Positions 10,345 to 20,444 are shown, counted from the first letter of the stretch. The stretch is DNA of 64,000 bases from an uncultured Lachnospiraceae bacterium (GCA_900316165.1 ONBW01000006.1:84869-148868); one strand, 5' to 3'. The notes: generated from the letters alone by a model not told the origin. Numbers and translations are program-made.

Positions 10345-12795
10345 ATGTATAAGAGGCCAGCTCTGATAGCGGCAGTCTCAGCACTGTCAGCAGTCTGTAC
10401 AGTTCTATACGGTTACTACATACTTATCGCAGTACCGTTCTGTCTTATTCCGGTTATTTTTTACAGAAGAAAAAGTAAACAAGCGCTGATCCTGCTCGTC
10501 TCAGTTTTTGTGACCTTTGCAGCAGGCTTCATCTCTGCAGCTTCAGCTGTAAAAGCGTACGAGGACGCAGGTAAGCAGATACTTTCTTCAGAAAATATAA
10601 CGCTCCTCGGCAGAGTATGTCGTAAAGAGAGAACAGATTACGGAACGAAGCTTACCGTAAATCTTCTTGGAGAAAGACATCTCCGGGTGTCTGTTCTATC
10701 AGATAAAGAACCAGACCTTGGCTCCATCGTGCGGATAACAGGAAATCCAGAAGCTCCTGAGGTATTAAGAAATCCAGGCTGCTTTGATGAAGCCTCTTAC
10801 TATAAATCACTTTCTATAGTTTCAGAAATAAAGGACGCAGAAATAGAACCTGCTGGCATTAAGATTTTTATAATAAAAAGAGCCTATTATCAGATTTTGG
10901 ATGTTCTATACCGCCTGAAGTACAGGATGCAGGACGTATTTACATCAGCTCTTCCAGGTGAGGAAGGGGCTCTTCTTGCAGCGCTCTGCATCGGAACCAA
11001 GAGCCTCTTAGACCCAGAGGTAAAGGAGATGTTTCAGAATGCAGGAATCAGTCACATCCTCGCTGTCTCAGGACTTCATATATCTATTGCCGGCGCCTTT
11101 ATCTATAAGCTCCTAAAGAGGCTTAAATGCAAGGTCACGACCTCAGCAGTCCTTTCGCTTATTTTTGTATTCTTTTATTCCATAACTATCTCCGATTCGG
11201 TCTCCGCTAAAAGAGCCCTTCTTATGTATGCCGTTATTATGATTTCAAAAATCATCGGTGACGGCTGCGATATCATAACATCTTTATCCTTAGTCTGTAT
11301 AATTTTAACGATCTTAGATCCTCTCTCAGTTATGCAGACAGCCTTCACCCTGTCATTTGGAGCTGTGTTTATGCTGGCTATGACTGCCAGTCCTGCCACA
11401 GAGTGCTACCACTCGTACTGCGTCCTGAAATGGGAGAATACCCACAAGGAGATCAAGGGAAACAGGTTCAAGCCAACCGCTGTTAATGATTTGATTTCCT
11501 CTCTTGTGTTTTCATTTTTCATACAGATATCGATGGCTGCATTAACCGCTAAGTATTTCTACAGCCTGCCTATGCTCTCATGCGTCTTAAATGTCCTGAT
11601 ACTGCCTCTTCTGCCGTTTGCTCTTTTCCTTGGACTTTTGGGAGGACTCTTAGGAACAATCTTTTTACCAATAGCTGAGGTTATGCTTTTCCCCTGCCAT
11701 CTGATTCTCTACTGGTACGAGCTCTCCTCATCTGCATATTCTTCTCTTCCGCTCACAAATATCGTAACAGGCGCAGTTACACCTGTTAAGGTCATTCTAT
11801 GTCTATTTGCAGCCTGCGCGATGGCGTTTATTTTTAAAAGACAGAGCCGTAAAATGTTTGAGAGGCGTTTCACCAGGATTCCATGGAAGAAAAATCTCGT
11901 GTTCCCGCTTTTTGGAAGCAGGAAAGCCTCTTTTGCTGTCGCAGCTCTCTCTGCCTCAATCTTACTAATACTGTCTATCCCGGTTCATCGCGATGGAACT
12001 GCGATGCTCGATGTCGGACAGGGAGACGGGATTCTAATGACTACGGCAGATGGCAAAGCCTTTATGATAGACGGAGGAAGTACGACCGACAGCTCGGTTG
12101 CAAAAAATGTGATCCTGCCCTCTCTTAAATACCGTTGTATAAGCTCTGTTGAAGGCTGGTTTATAACGCATATGGATGACGATCACGTAAACGGGCTTAT
12201 ACAGCTCTTGGAGAAAAATTACCCGGTAAATACAGTCTATCTCTCAAAGCATGTAGAACGCGATGAAAAGCTTGAAAGGCTTAAAAATCTCTGTGAGCTT
12301 AACAGGACAAAAATCACATATCTTGAAAATGCTGATACCCTGTCATGTAAGTATTTTACAGTGGAGACCATTTTCCCGGATAAGAGGTCTGACTTTAGTG
12401 GAGCTAATGAAAACAGTCTTGTAACTATTTTTACAATAGAGCCTGATTCAGGGCACGCAGTTAAGCTTATAGAAACTGGTGACATCGGTGAGGAGCAGGA
12501 ACGCTATATCCTAGAACACTACAGGCGCAAAATAAAAAAGAGCTCCGCAGGCGAAACCCTTATTCTTAAGTCTGCCCATCACGGCAGTAATTATTCAAAC
12601 TGCAGCGAATGGCTTAAAACTATAAACCCAGATTTTATTATTATCTCTGCTGGGAAAAATAACCGCTACGGCCATCCTGGAAGAGATACGGTAAATCGGA
12701 TAAACGAACTTGGCATAAAATCATTCTGCACTATAGATACAGGTCAGATTCAGATAAAGAATGGGAAGGCTGTTCCTATTATTCCTCAGAAATGA
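10345..12795 (+). CDS. comEC: ComEC, DNA uptake channel with metallo-beta-lactamase domain
   Basis: ComEC forms the inner-membrane channel for single-stranded DNA in natural transformation. The chosen ATG at 10345 follows GAGGGAGAG and gives 816 residues. N-terminal hydrophobic segments come first, then an OB-like DUF4131 region, then the Competence domain with the motif HILAVSGLHISIAG near residue 240 and many membrane helices. The C-terminal beta-lactamase-like nuclease has LDVGQGDGILM near 553 and HMDDDHVNGL near 609. The stop overlaps the convergent GerMN gene by 17 bases. comEA lies 3.1 kb away, but the pilus genes are not here. Confidence 0.97.
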   Translation: MYKRPALIAAVSALSAVCTVLYGYYILIAVPFCLIPVIFYRRKSKQALILLVSVFVTFAAGFISAASAVKAYEDAGKQILSSENITLLGRVCRKERTDYGTKLTVNLLGERHLRVSVLSDKEPDLGSIVRITGNPEAPEVLRNPGCFDEASYYKSLSIVSEIKDAEIEPAGIKIFIIKRAYYQILDVLYRLKYRMQDVFTSALPGEEGALLAALCIGTKSLLDPEVKEMFQNAGISHILAVSGLHISIAGAFIYKLLKRLKCKVTTSAVLSLIFVFFYSITISDSVSAKRALLMYAVIMISKIIGDGCDIITSLSLVCIILTILDPLSVMQTAFTLSFGAVFMLAMTASPATECYHSYCVLKWENTHKEIKGNRFKPTAVNDLISSLVFSFFIQISMAALTAKYFYSLPMLSCVLNVLILPLLPFALFLGLLGGLLGTIFLPIAEVMLFPCHLILYWYELSSSAYSSLPLTNIVTGAVTPVKVILCLFAACAMAFIFKRQSRKMFERRFTRIPWKKNLVFPLFGSRKASFAVAALSASILLILSIPVHRDGTAMLDVGQGDGILMTTADGKAFMIDGGSTTDSSVAKNVILPSLKYRCISSVEGWFITHMDDDHVNGLIQLLEKNYPVNTVYLSKHVERDEKLERLKNLCELNRTKITYLENADTLSCKYFTVETIFPDKRSDFSGANENSLVTIFTIEPDSGHAVKLIETGDIGEEQERYILEHYRRKIKKSSAGETLILKSAHHGSNYSNCSEWLKTINPDFIIISAGKNNRYGHPGRDTVNRINELGIKSFCTIDTGQIQIKNGKAVPIIPQK

Positions 12796-13723
12796 CCAGG
12801 TTCATGTTTGGACTGTAGGTACTGTTGTCGTTTTCATCATTAATGACAGTTGCGTCATTTCCTGTACCGATGATTATCTGAACCCTGTTTATCGCATCGA
12901 GCTCACAGAGTGAGTCTACAATAGAGTAAATTCTAAGCTGCTCTGAGACATTGCCACCGGCATTATCAAGTGTAGAATCGAGATTTACATAGCAGATTCC
13001 GTCATTAACACTTACAGAGAGAACTTTAACAGAGGAAGGCAGGGTCACATCGGCGTTCTTGTCATCAGGCTTCTTTGAAAGCTGGCTGATCACCGCCTGT
13101 GCAATCGGCACATTCTCATTTACATGTGCCTCTCTGGTCTCCTTTAAGAGTCCACTTCCATCCACAGCCGGGCAGTAAAGAGTAAGCGAAACAGATTTGG
13201 TCGAATCCTGCTCGAAATCAAAATCGTCGACAAAGGAATCTGCCGTCATTGCACCAATCGCATTGCCCTCGCTGTCTAAAAGTGACTCGTTTACTATTCG
13301 AAAAGTAACCGAACTCACATCAGGCAGCTGGACAAGTGTCTTTACTACAGCTGCCCTAAGAAGTGCCTCCTGAACCTTACTGAGTGTCTCATAGTCTCTC
13401 GAAAATGAAATCATAAGCTGTCCGCCTTTAAGGGAAAAATTTCTTATCGTAATCTGCTCAGGGATAGGATTTGTATAGTTCTTGTCAGATTTGGCAGTTG
13501 AAAGCTCCGTAAGCAGATTCCTGATTTTCTGGTGAGTATTGTCACCCTTGACAGTTTCAGAGACTGGATAGAGTGAAGTCTTGAGCTGATTTAAGTAGTA
13601 AACGTTTATTTTTCCTTTCGCGGAAGTCTTCTTAGCGCTCTTACTTCCGCATGATATTAATGATAGAACAAGGAGCATACAAAGCAGTACGCAGCCTGTT
13701 TTTTTAAGAAAATGCTTTATCAT
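12779..13723 (-). CDS. Lipoprotein with two GerMN domains
   Basis: A 314-residue secreted lipoprotein. The signal peptide ends in the lipobox LISC with acylated Cys25. Two GerMN-type modules follow, near residues 60-165 and 185-300; each has the pattern of a long loop, ISFSRDYETL or CYVNLDSTLD strand, and a final helix-strand. GerMN modules occur in spore germination GerM and in actinobacterial LpqB. Its start overlaps the end of the sensor kinase by four bases, so it probably works with that two-component system at the outer face of the membrane. Function is inferred from context only. Confidence 0.85.
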   Translation of the reverse strand: MIKHFLKKTGCVLLCMLLVLSLISCGSKSAKKTSAKGKINVYYLNQLKTSLYPVSETVKGDNTHQKIRNLLTELSTAKSDKNYTNPIPEQITIRNFSLKGGQLMISFSRDYETLSKVQEALLRAAVVKTLVQLPDVSSVTFRIVNESLLDSEGNAIGAMTADSFVDDFDFEQDSTKSVSLTLYCPAVDGSGLLKETREAHVNENVPIAQAVISQLSKKPDDKNADVTLPSSVKVLSVSVNDGICYVNLDSTLDNAGGNVSEQLRIYSIVDSLCELDAINRVQIIIGTGNDATVINDENDNSTYSPNMNLVISEE

Positions 13724-15159
13724 GACTGCTCCTTTATATAGATGAGCGGGATTCTGACATCAAAGGTCGTTCCCTCTCCAACTACTGAATGTACTTTTAT
13801 CTCACCGTGATGCATGTCGATAGCATTTTTCGTTATTGAAAGACCGAGGCCGGTTCCTCCGATTTCCCTCGAATGTGATTTATCGACACGGTAGAATCTC
13901 TCAAAAATCCTGTCTAAGGAATCGGCAGGGATTCCCATACCACTGTCCTCGACACTGATATAGAAATACTGATGATCAGCGTTTAATGATACGTGGACGT
14001 AGCCGCCCTCCTTATTGTATTTGATGCCGTTTTCAATCAGGTTCATTATAGCAAGCGAGAGCTTTACCTCATCGACCTCGGCATTTACAGGTCTGAAGCT
14101 TTCGAGCACGAGCTCGACCTTCTGCTTTTCTGCGATAGGTCCAAGTCTCTTTAAAAGGGATTCGAGCATCTCGTTTATATTCTTCGACTCGATGTTCATC
14201 GTAGCACCGGATTTGTCCATACGAACAAGGGAAAGCAGGTCATTTATGATCTTTGTCTCCCTGTCTATCTCATGGGTGATATCCTGCATGAAATCCTGAT
14301 ACAGTTCGATTGCTGCACCGTCACCCATAGAATTTAGAGAATCCGCGAGCACCTTCATCGATGTAAGAGGAGTCTTAAGCTCATGAGACACGTTTGATAC
14401 GAATTCCTGTCTCGACTCATCTATATCACGCATCTTCTGCATGACCTCGTTGAAATTATCGGAGATCTGTTCTGTCTCTGTATAGTTATCAACCTTTACC
14501 TCTTTATGAGTATCCTGAGATGACAGGATTAGGTCCGCAAGCTTCTCAAATGGATTAGTGAAGTGGTCTGAGAAAAATACCGCGATAAGAACTATTACAA
14601 CAATCAAAACTAAGAGTATGTACGTATACAGGTTTCTGAAAAAGGTGATATTCTGCTCTAAGGTATCTGTGGATTTTGTGATAAGGATAACGCCCTCGAC
14701 TGTATTTGACTTATCAGACGCTGTGATAGGAACAGTCAGTATAAGACACTTGCTTACATTATCATAAACGCTGGTCCTCTCGCCCTTAAGACTTTTTATG
14801 ACATTCTCCCAGACAAAGGTCTTTCCATCGCTTAAGTCGTAAGTATCCTTTACGACGCGGAGAGTATTATCAATAATAATGATTCGTCCGGAATAGATAT
14901 TACCTAAAGCCTTAAGCTGGGTATTTATCGTATCGATATCTGTATCCTTTAAGTACCCTGTCGAAATGATCTGATCGTTTAGAAGCTGGGCCTGGCTTGT
15001 CATTGAAATAGTATCATTACTTAAAGCCCTGTTCTGATAAAAGGACAAGAAAATGCCCCCGATAACACAACCAGGGACAAATCCTAAAATGATAAAGGCC
15101 ACCAGCAGAACGGTCTTTAAACTATGCAGTTTTTTAAAAAATGAAAACCTCTGCTTCAT
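13720..15159 (-). CDS. Membrane sensor histidine kinase (WalK/PhoR-like)
   Basis: A 479-residue kinase. Membrane helices lie at about residues 16-40 and 178-197, framing an extracytoplasmic sensor of about 135 residues. A HAMP region follows, then the dimerisation box FVSNVSHELKTPLTSMK with phospho-acceptor His259, then the ATPase boxes N (NLIENGIKYN), G1 (VEDSGMGIP) and G2 (GGTGLGLSI). No PAS domain is evident, unlike classical WalK. It lies 15 bases after its response regulator and overlaps the GerMN lipoprotein by four bases. Confidence 0.95.
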   Translation of the reverse strand: MKQRFSFFKKLHSLKTVLLVAFIILGFVPGCVIGGIFLSFYQNRALSNDTISMTSQAQLLNDQIISTGYLKDTDIDTINTQLKALGNIYSGRIIIIDNTLRVVKDTYDLSDGKTFVWENVIKSLKGERTSVYDNVSKCLILTVPITASDKSNTVEGVILITKSTDTLEQNITFFRNLYTYILLVLIVVIVLIAVFFSDHFTNPFEKLADLILSSQDTHKEVKVDNYTETEQISDNFNEVMQKMRDIDESRQEFVSNVSHELKTPLTSMKVLADSLNSMGDGAAIELYQDFMQDITHEIDRETKIINDLLSLVRMDKSGATMNIESKNINEMLESLLKRLGPIAEKQKVELVLESFRPVNAEVDEVKLSLAIMNLIENGIKYNKEGGYVHVSLNADHQYFYISVEDSGMGIPADSLDRIFERFYRVDKSHSREIGGTGLGLSITKNAIDMHHGEIKVHSVVGEGTTFDVRIPLIYIKEQS

Positions 15160-15174
15160 CTGCCTGATCCATAA

Positions 15175-15855
15175 TTATTTCTGATAAAAGTAACCCATGC
15201 CCCACTTGGTATGTATATAACGTGGCTCACTTGGGTTCGGTTCTATTTTTTCACGAAGACGTCTGATGTGTACGTCAACCGTTCTGGCATCACCTGGGAA
15301 ATCAGCGCCCCAGACTTCCTTTAACAGGGCATCCCTGCTGTAGACCTTGCCAGGATGATTTACGAGAAGAAGCATCATCTCAAACTCCTTGGATGTGAGG
15401 TTATACTCCTTATCCTTTATATAGATACGGCGGCTCGCTGTATCTATACGGATATCGCCACTTGTAATCACATCGGTGTCAGGCTTTTCCTCAGGCTTAG
15501 ATCTGCGGAGCACGGCCTTGATTCTAGCCTTAACCTCAAGAATATTAAACGGCTTCGTGATATAGTCATCTGCACCATACTCGAGTCCCATGATTTTGTC
15601 CATATCATCGCCCTTTGCGGTGAGCATCATAATAGGGACATCGGACTTTTCTCTGACACGCTGACATACCTCATAGCCATCGAGCTTAGGAAGCATCAGA
15701 TCAAGCAGAATCATATCGTAGTTATTGGATAAGGCCTTTTCTACAGCCTCCTCTCCATCATACGCTGTATCTACTTCCATTCCGTCCTGCTCTAATGCAA
15801 ACTTTATTCCTTTAACAATAATCTTCTCGTCGTCAACTACCAGAATCCGTGCCAT
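15175..15855 (-). CDS. OmpR/PhoB-family response regulator
   Basis: A 226-residue regulator with a receiver domain (DD at 8-9, phospho-acceptor Asp52 in ILLDLMLP, Lys in TKPFNILEV) and a C-terminal winged helix ending HIRRLREKIEPNPSEPRYIHTK-type sequence followed by GMGYFYQK. The recognition helix resembles WalR/YycF. It sits six bases after comEA and 15 bases before its kinase, forming a comEA-regulator-kinase-lipoprotein unit. I do not assign walR because the usual walH/walI partners are absent. Confidence 0.95.
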   Translation of the reverse strand: MARILVVDDEKIIVKGIKFALEQDGMEVDTAYDGEEAVEKALSNNYDMILLDLMLPKLDGYEVCQRVREKSDVPIMMLTAKGDDMDKIMGLEYGADDYITKPFNILEVKARIKAVLRRSKPEEKPDTDVITSGDIRIDTASRRIYIKDKEYNLTSKEFEMMLLLVNHPGKVYSRDALLKEVWGADFPGDARTVDVHIRRLREKIEPNPSEPRYIHTKWGMGYFYQK

Positions 15856-15861
15856 TTTTCC

Positions 15862-16425
15862 TTAAACCGTTATTTTGTCCTTTATCCTCTGGTAAGTGGA
15901 GTCTCCTATCCCACTTACATTTGTAATATCCTCTGTCTTTTTAAACGGGCCGTTTTCCTCGCGGTAAGCTATGATCGCAGCCGCTCTAGATGGACCTATG
16001 CCACTTATCGTAGTAAGAGTATCCTGATCAGCCCTGTTTATATCGACTTTTCCATCAGCCTTTGTCCCGCTCTCCTCTGCAGTCTTTTTCTGCTCTTTAA
16101 GCTCCTTTTTGGTAAGTACAGTAAGCTTCTGTCCATCAGTCAAAAGCTCTGCGAGGTTGAGCTCTGAGTCCGCAGCGTCCTCTTTAAGGCCACCTGCTTT
16201 CTCGACCAAAAGAAAGACTCTCGAATCAGCCGGGAGCTTATAGACTCCTGGCTTTTTTACAGCTCCATCTATCTGAACGTAGATCAGATCTGTGTCCTGC
16301 TCTTCGCCTTCAATTACACCATCTGACTCGGTCTTAGCTGTTTTGGTTTCCAGATAAGAAGTGTTACCACAGCCACAAAAAGACATAGAAAATAGAAGGA
16401 GCAGAAGAAAAATTAACTTTCTCAT
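15862..16425 (-). CDS. comEA: ComEA-like DNA-binding protein, lipoprotein form
   Basis: ComEA receives double-stranded DNA outside the membrane and hands it to ComEC. The start at 16425 follows AGGAG. The signal segment is very hydrophobic and ends in a Cys-rich SFCGCGN, so it may be lipid-anchored rather than held by a transmembrane helix. An SLBB module (IYVQIDGAVKKPGVYKLP) lies near residues 55-115, and a tandem helix-hairpin-helix module at the end (VDINRADQDTL, ISGIGPSRAAAII, VSGIGDSTYQRI). It precedes the response regulator by six bases. Confidence 0.93.
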   Translation of the reverse strand: MRKLIFLLLLLFSMSFCGCGNTSYLETKTAKTESDGVIEGEEQDTDLIYVQIDGAVKKPGVYKLPADSRVFLLVEKAGGLKEDAADSELNLAELLTDGQKLTVLTKKELKEQKKTAEESGTKADGKVDINRADQDTLTTISGIGPSRAAAIIAYREENGPFKKTEDITNVSGIGDSTYQRIKDKITV

Positions 16426-16509
16426 AAGCATCTCCTGTAAAAACATGGAGATAACTGCACTGCACCTTCTATTCTAAAGGAAACTATTTATTTTTACAAG
16501 CTAAAATTT

Positions 16510-17712
16510 TTATGAAAAGCTGTCCAAAACTTCTGTGAGTTTCCTCTCCATCTCGTCAAACCCGCTCTTTTCCATAACAAGCGGCGGCAGGAAACGAATC
16601 AGGTTTCCTTCGGCTGACAATAAAACAAGTCCGTTATTTAAAGCTTTGTTCAATATCTGACCAACCGGAATGCTCTCGTCGATTATAAGTCCCTGCATGA
16701 AGCCTAAGCCTCTGTGTCCATGGACGAATGGATATTTCTCTGTAAGCTTATCAAGAATTCCCTCGAAGTAAGGTGTTAGCTCCTTTACATGATCAGAAAG
16801 ATGTCTATTCTGGATGATGTCAAGAGATTTAGATACAGCTGCAAGAACGAATGGATTTCCACCGTAGGTGCTGCCGTGGTCTCCCGGCTCAAGAGAATTC
16901 TCTGCCACCTCATTTGTTACAAGGAAGGCTCCTACCGGAACACCGCCGCCAAGAGCTTTGGCGGTAGTAAGGATATCAGGCTTTATTCTATACTGCTCAA
17001 ATGCATAGTTTGAACCAGTTCTTCCAAGTCCACACTGAATCTCATCGATTATAAGTAAAAGGCCGTTGTCATCACAGAGCTTTCTTAAGCCCTGCATGAA
17101 TTCCTTTGTGGCAGGAGTTACACCACCCTCACCCTGAACAGTCTCAGTGATTATAGCGCAGGTATTTTTATCGATCTGCTTTGCCACACTGTCTAAGTCA
17201 TTAAAGGTCGCAAACTCTGCTCCATCCATCAGAGGATAGAAAGGTTCCCTGTAGTGCTCGGTTCCTGTAACAGAAACGGCACCGACAGTTCTTCCGTGGA
17301 AGCTGTGGTTCATCGCGATTATCTCGTAATTTCCCTTGCCGTGCTTTTTATATGCGTACTTCTTTGCTGTCTTAAGGGCACCCTCGATGGCCTCTGCACC
17401 AGAGTTCGTAAAGAATACTTTGTCCATTCCGCTGATTTTGCAGATCTTCTCAGCTGCATCAAGAAGCGGCTCATGGTAGAAGAGGTTTGAGGTGTGGAGG
17501 ATTTTATCTATCTGAGCCTTAAGCGTATCGGTATACTCCTTGTCATTATATCCAAAGGCCATAACGCCGATTCCGCTGCCGAAGTCTAAGTATTTCTTTC
17601 CATCTGTATCGTAGAGATATACGCCTTCTCCTCTTTCAAAAATAACCGGAAAACGGTTATAAACATGGATCAGATGTTCATCGGCTTTTTTTATAAAATC
17701 AGTTTTGTTCAT
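16510..17712 (-). CDS. argD: Acetylornithine aminotransferase
   Basis: A PLP enzyme that converts N-acetylglutamate semialdehyde to N-acetylornithine. From the ATG at 17712, preceded by GAGGAAAG, it has 400 residues, the family length; a longer frame to 17841 overlaps argB and is not needed. Visible motifs are the substrate loop [13 protein letters not shown], the cofactor Asp region [15 protein letters not shown], and the Schiff-base Lys in [15 protein letters not shown]. It overlaps argB by 14 bases, ending the GNAT-argJ-argB-argD unit. Confidence 0.97.
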   Translation of the reverse strand: MNKTDFIKKADEHLIHVYNRFPVIFERGEGVYLYDTDGKKYLDFGSGIGVMAFGYNDKEYTDTLKAQIDKILHTSNLFYHEPLLDAAEKICKISGMDKVFFTNSGAEAIEGALKTAKKYAYKKHGKGNYEIIAMNHSFHGRTVGAVSVTGTEHYREPFYPLMDGAEFATFNDLDSVAKQIDKNTCAIITETVQGEGGVTPATKEFMQGLRKLCDDNGLLLIIDEIQCGLGRTGSNYAFEQYRIKPDILTTAKALGGGVPVGAFLVTNEVAENSLEPGDHGSTYGGNPFVLAAVSKSLDIIQNRHLSDHVKELTPYFEGILDKLTEKYPFVHGHRGLGFMQGLIIDESIPVGQILNKALNNGLVLLSAEGNLIRFLPPLVMEKSGFDEMERKLTEVLDSFS

Positions 17713-18607
17713 CGTATCTTTCCTCGTCATCTGAAATAATAGCAGTTCCAATACCTTTGTTGGTAAAAATCTCAAGCAGCAGGCAGTGCTCAATTCGGCC
17801 GTCGAGAATATGGACTCTGTGAACTCCGTTGTCGATTGCACTTATGCAGCTTTTAACCTTTGGAAGCATTCCGCCGGCTACTGTTCCGTCCTCGATAAGC
17901 CCCTTTGCCTCGGTTACCGAAAGTTCAGAAATAAGTGAGGTTGGATCGTCCTTATCCTTTAAGACTCCAGGAGTATCTGTAAGGAAGGCGAGCTTATCAG
18001 CCTTTAGTGCCTCAGCTATAGCTGTCGCAGCGTCGTCTGCGTTGATATTATAGGTGTTGAAATCGTCGTCCATTCCTATAGGGCAGACGATTGGAAGAAA
18101 GTCTCTGTCTAACAGGTCGTAAAGTATTTTGGTATCGACCTTTTTTACATCTCCTACGAATCCAATGTCTTCACCGTTAGAATACTTCTTCTCGACGTTT
18201 AAGAGGTTTCCGTCCTTTCCGCTGATGCCGCAGGCCTTGACACCAAGGCTTTCAACCATGGTTACAAGAGACTTGTTGACCTTATTGAGGACCATCTCTG
18301 CTATATCCATTGTCGGCTGATCTGTGACACGAAGTCCGTTTACAAATCTAGGCTCCATTCCTGCTCTCTTAACCCAGGTCGAGATTTCCTTTCCGCCGCC
18401 ATGGACGATAATAGGCTTGAAGCCTACGAGCTTTAACAGGGTCACATCCTGGATGACCTGTTTCTTTAAGTGGTCGTCAAGCATAGCCGAGCCACCGTAC
18501 TTGATGACTATGATTTTTCTATTGAATCTCTGGATGTATGGCAGTGCCTCGATAAGGATCTCAGCCTTTTTCATGACTGTCTGCATCTCTTCTTTTCTCA
18601 TTATCAT
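17699..18607 (-). CDS. argB: Acetylglutamate kinase
   Basis: Phosphorylates N-acetylglutamate. The 302 residues show the amino-acid kinase pattern: [10 protein letters not shown] near the N-terminus, [10 protein letters not shown] for the phosphate loop, and [12 protein letters not shown] late. An N-terminal helix of the arginine-inhibited type ([13 protein letters not shown]) is present, so feedback inhibition by arginine is likely from family knowledge. TAGGAG lies eight bases before the ATG. It starts 15 bases after argJ. Confidence 0.98.
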   Translation of the reverse strand: MIMRKEEMQTVMKKAEILIEALPYIQRFNRKIIVIKYGGSAMLDDHLKKQVIQDVTLLKLVGFKPIIVHGGGKEISTWVKRAGMEPRFVNGLRVTDQPTMDIAEMVLNKVNKSLVTMVESLGVKACGISGKDGNLLNVEKKYSNGEDIGFVGDVKKVDTKILYDLLDRDFLPIVCPIGMDDDFNTYNINADDAATAIAEALKADKLAFLTDTPGVLKDKDDPTSLISELSVTEAKGLIEDGTVAGGMLPKVKSCISAIDNGVHRVHILDGRIEHCLLLEIFTNKGIGTAIISDDEERYDEQN

Positions 18608-18622
18608 TTTGAAATTCTCCTA

Positions 18623-19849
18623 TTATGACCTATAGTCCGCGTTTATTTTTACATAATCGTAGGTGAGGTCGCAGCCCCAGGCTGTGGCTTCGGCAGTTCC
18701 CTGCTTCATATCGCAGATGCAGGTGACCTTCTCTGAAGATAAGACCTTTGTGGCCTCGTCTTCACTGTAATCAGTGGCGATTCCGTCCTTTACTAAGATT
18801 ATCTGTCCGTTCTCACTTTCAACAGTTATATCAACTTTTTCAGGGTCGAAGTCAGCTCCTGAGTATCCTAAGGCACAGAGGATTCTGCCCCAGTTCGCGT
18901 CGTGTCCGAAGATTGCTGCCTTTGTCAGATTTGAAGTAATAACTGACTTCGCAAATGTCTTGGCCTCAGCCTTGTCTCTGCAGTGGATAGCCTTTACCTC
19001 GAAAAGAGCTGTCGCGCCCTCGCCGTCACCAGCCATCTTCATAGCAATCTCTCTTGCCACATAGAAAAGTCCATCTGTAAATGCCTTATAGTCATCGTCT
19101 TCTGCTGCAATCTCTTTGTTTCCGGCCTCACCGTTTGCAAGGACTACGCAGGTATCGTTTGTAGAGGTGTCGCCGTCTACCGAAATCATATTAAAAGTAT
19201 CACAGACTATTGATGAAAGTGCCTGCTGTAAAAGCTGCTTCTTTATAGCTGCATCAGTTGTGATAAAGCAGAGCATCGTACACATATCAGGGTGAATCAT
19301 GCCGCTGCCCTTAGCCATGGCGCCGATCGTTACAGTAGTTCCGTCACTCATCGGGATTTCTACAGCAATCTGCTTTGGCTTGGTATCCGTGGTCATGATA
19401 GCCTTTGCAGCATCAAGACCAGCCTCCTCTGTGTCTGAAAGCTTTCCAGACAGTGCCTTAACGCCAGCTTTTACTTTTTCAATAGGGAGCTGCATTCCGA
19501 TTACACCAGTCGAGCCGACGAGAGTTGAATTATCCTCGAAGCCTAAGGCTGCCTCAGCTGATTTTGCCGTTTCGTTGCAATAGAAGAAACCTTCTTCTCC
19601 GGTGCAGGCATTTGCTATGCCGGCATTAACGACTACGGTGTGGATGCCCTTTGACTCCTCGATAACCTTCTTATCGAAAAGTACAGGAGCTGCCTTTACG
19701 ACATTCCTTGTAAAAGTACCCGCTGCCACGCATGGACTCTTACTTACTATCATAGCCATATCGTCTCTGCCGGTGTACTTGATACCGGCAGCTGTATTTG
19801 CTGCCTCAAAACCCTTTGGCGATGTAACGCCGCCTGAAATAACCTTCAT
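18623..19849 (-). CDS. argJ: Glutamate N-acetyltransferase / ornithine acetyltransferase
   Basis: ArgJ recycles the acetyl group from N-acetylornithine to glutamate and in many species can also use acetyl-CoA. The 408-residue precursor is self-cleaved into two chains; the junction reads KGSGMIHPDMCTML, with Cys190-Thr191 where most homologues have Ala-Thr, and Thr191 is the nucleophile. SVDGDTSTNDT follows downstream as in the family. A good GGAAT-type site precedes the ATG. It lies 11 bases after the GNAT gene. Confidence 0.97.
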   Translation of the reverse strand: MKVISGGVTSPKGFEAANTAAGIKYTGRDDMAMIVSKSPCVAAGTFTRNVVKAAPVLFDKKVIEESKGIHTVVVNAGIANACTGEEGFFYCNETAKSAEAALGFEDNSTLVGSTGVIGMQLPIEKVKAGVKALSGKLSDTEEAGLDAAKAIMTTDTKPKQIAVEIPMSDGTTVTIGAMAKGSGMIHPDMCTMLCFITTDAAIKKQLLQQALSSIVCDTFNMISVDGDTSTNDTCVVLANGEAGNKEIAAEDDDYKAFTDGLFYVAREIAMKMAGDGEGATALFEVKAIHCRDKAEAKTFAKSVITSNLTKAAIFGHDANWGRILCALGYSGADFDPEKVDITVESENGQIILVKDGIATDYSEDEATKVLSSEKVTCICDMKQGTAEATAWGCDLTYDYVKINADYRS

Positions 19850-19860
19850 CTGATTCCTTT

Positions 19861-20310
19861 CTATTTGTTGAAGTTCGTTATATTTTTCTCATTGAGATAA
19901 AAATCATAGACGTTGAAGTCGACCCGCTCTTTCCAGCCTTCCCCCTGCCAGAAGCTGTTTCCGACTGAATTGTCTTTAAAAGCTACTAATGAAATTTTAT
20001 TCACCTTTGCCTTATGCAGTCTCTTCATGCAGAAGACTGTCATTGCCTTTCCGATTCCCTGTCTTCGTCTGTCTTCTCTCACGCAGACATGGTAAAAACA
20101 GGCGGTTCTGCCATCGTGTCCGCAGAGGATACTACCTATAATATCGTCTCCATCTACAGCCACCACTGAAAAACCTGGATTCCTGTCAAGAAAAGCCTCT
20201 ACTCCCTCCTTCGAATCATCTATAGACCTGATGCCAAAACCGTGGATAGACATCCATAGAGCATGGACCTTTTCAAAGTCTTCAATTGTCATTTCTCTTA
20301 AACTAACCAT
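19861..20310 (-). CDS. GNAT-family N-acetyltransferase, first gene of the arg unit
   Basis: A 149-residue acetyltransferase. The acetyl-CoA loop reads RRRQGIGKAM near residues 82-91, and the final strand holds FWQGEGWKER. Because it leads the argJ-argB-argD unit it could be an N-acetylglutamate synthase of a short type, which would prime the acetyl cycle, but small GNAT proteins of other function look alike, and argJ alone may serve. Function is therefore left open. Confidence 0.8.
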   Translation of the reverse strand: MVSLREMTIEDFEKVHALWMSIHGFGIRSIDDSKEGVEAFLDRNPGFSVVAVDGDDIIGSILCGHDGRTACFYHVCVREDRRRQGIGKAMTVFCMKRLHKAKVNKISLVAFKDNSVGNSFWQGEGWKERVDFNVYDFYLNEKNITNFNK

Positions 20311-20404
20311 AAAACCTCTGGTGATATATCATGAGATCAGCTTAAAATCAGCTTCTCAGACACCATAATATAGATTTATGAGCGTTTCGCGCTCACAAAT
20401 AATA

Positions 20405-20433
20405 ATCATAGCACAAATACGCTTTATTTGCGA
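20405..20433 (-). promoter_or_regulatory. Candidate promoter of the GNAT-argJBD unit
   Basis: Minus strand TCGCAA (20428-20433), 17-base spacer, TATGAT (20405-20410). An ArgR-like box lies 12 bases upstream at 20445-20462. Confidence 0.5.
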
Positions 20434-20444
20434 TATTTTTTACA

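Noticed and set aside
15175-15855. Calling the regulator and kinase WalR/WalK
   Set aside because: The DNA-binding helix is similar, but the kinase lacks a PAS domain and walH/walI are absent, so only the family is named.
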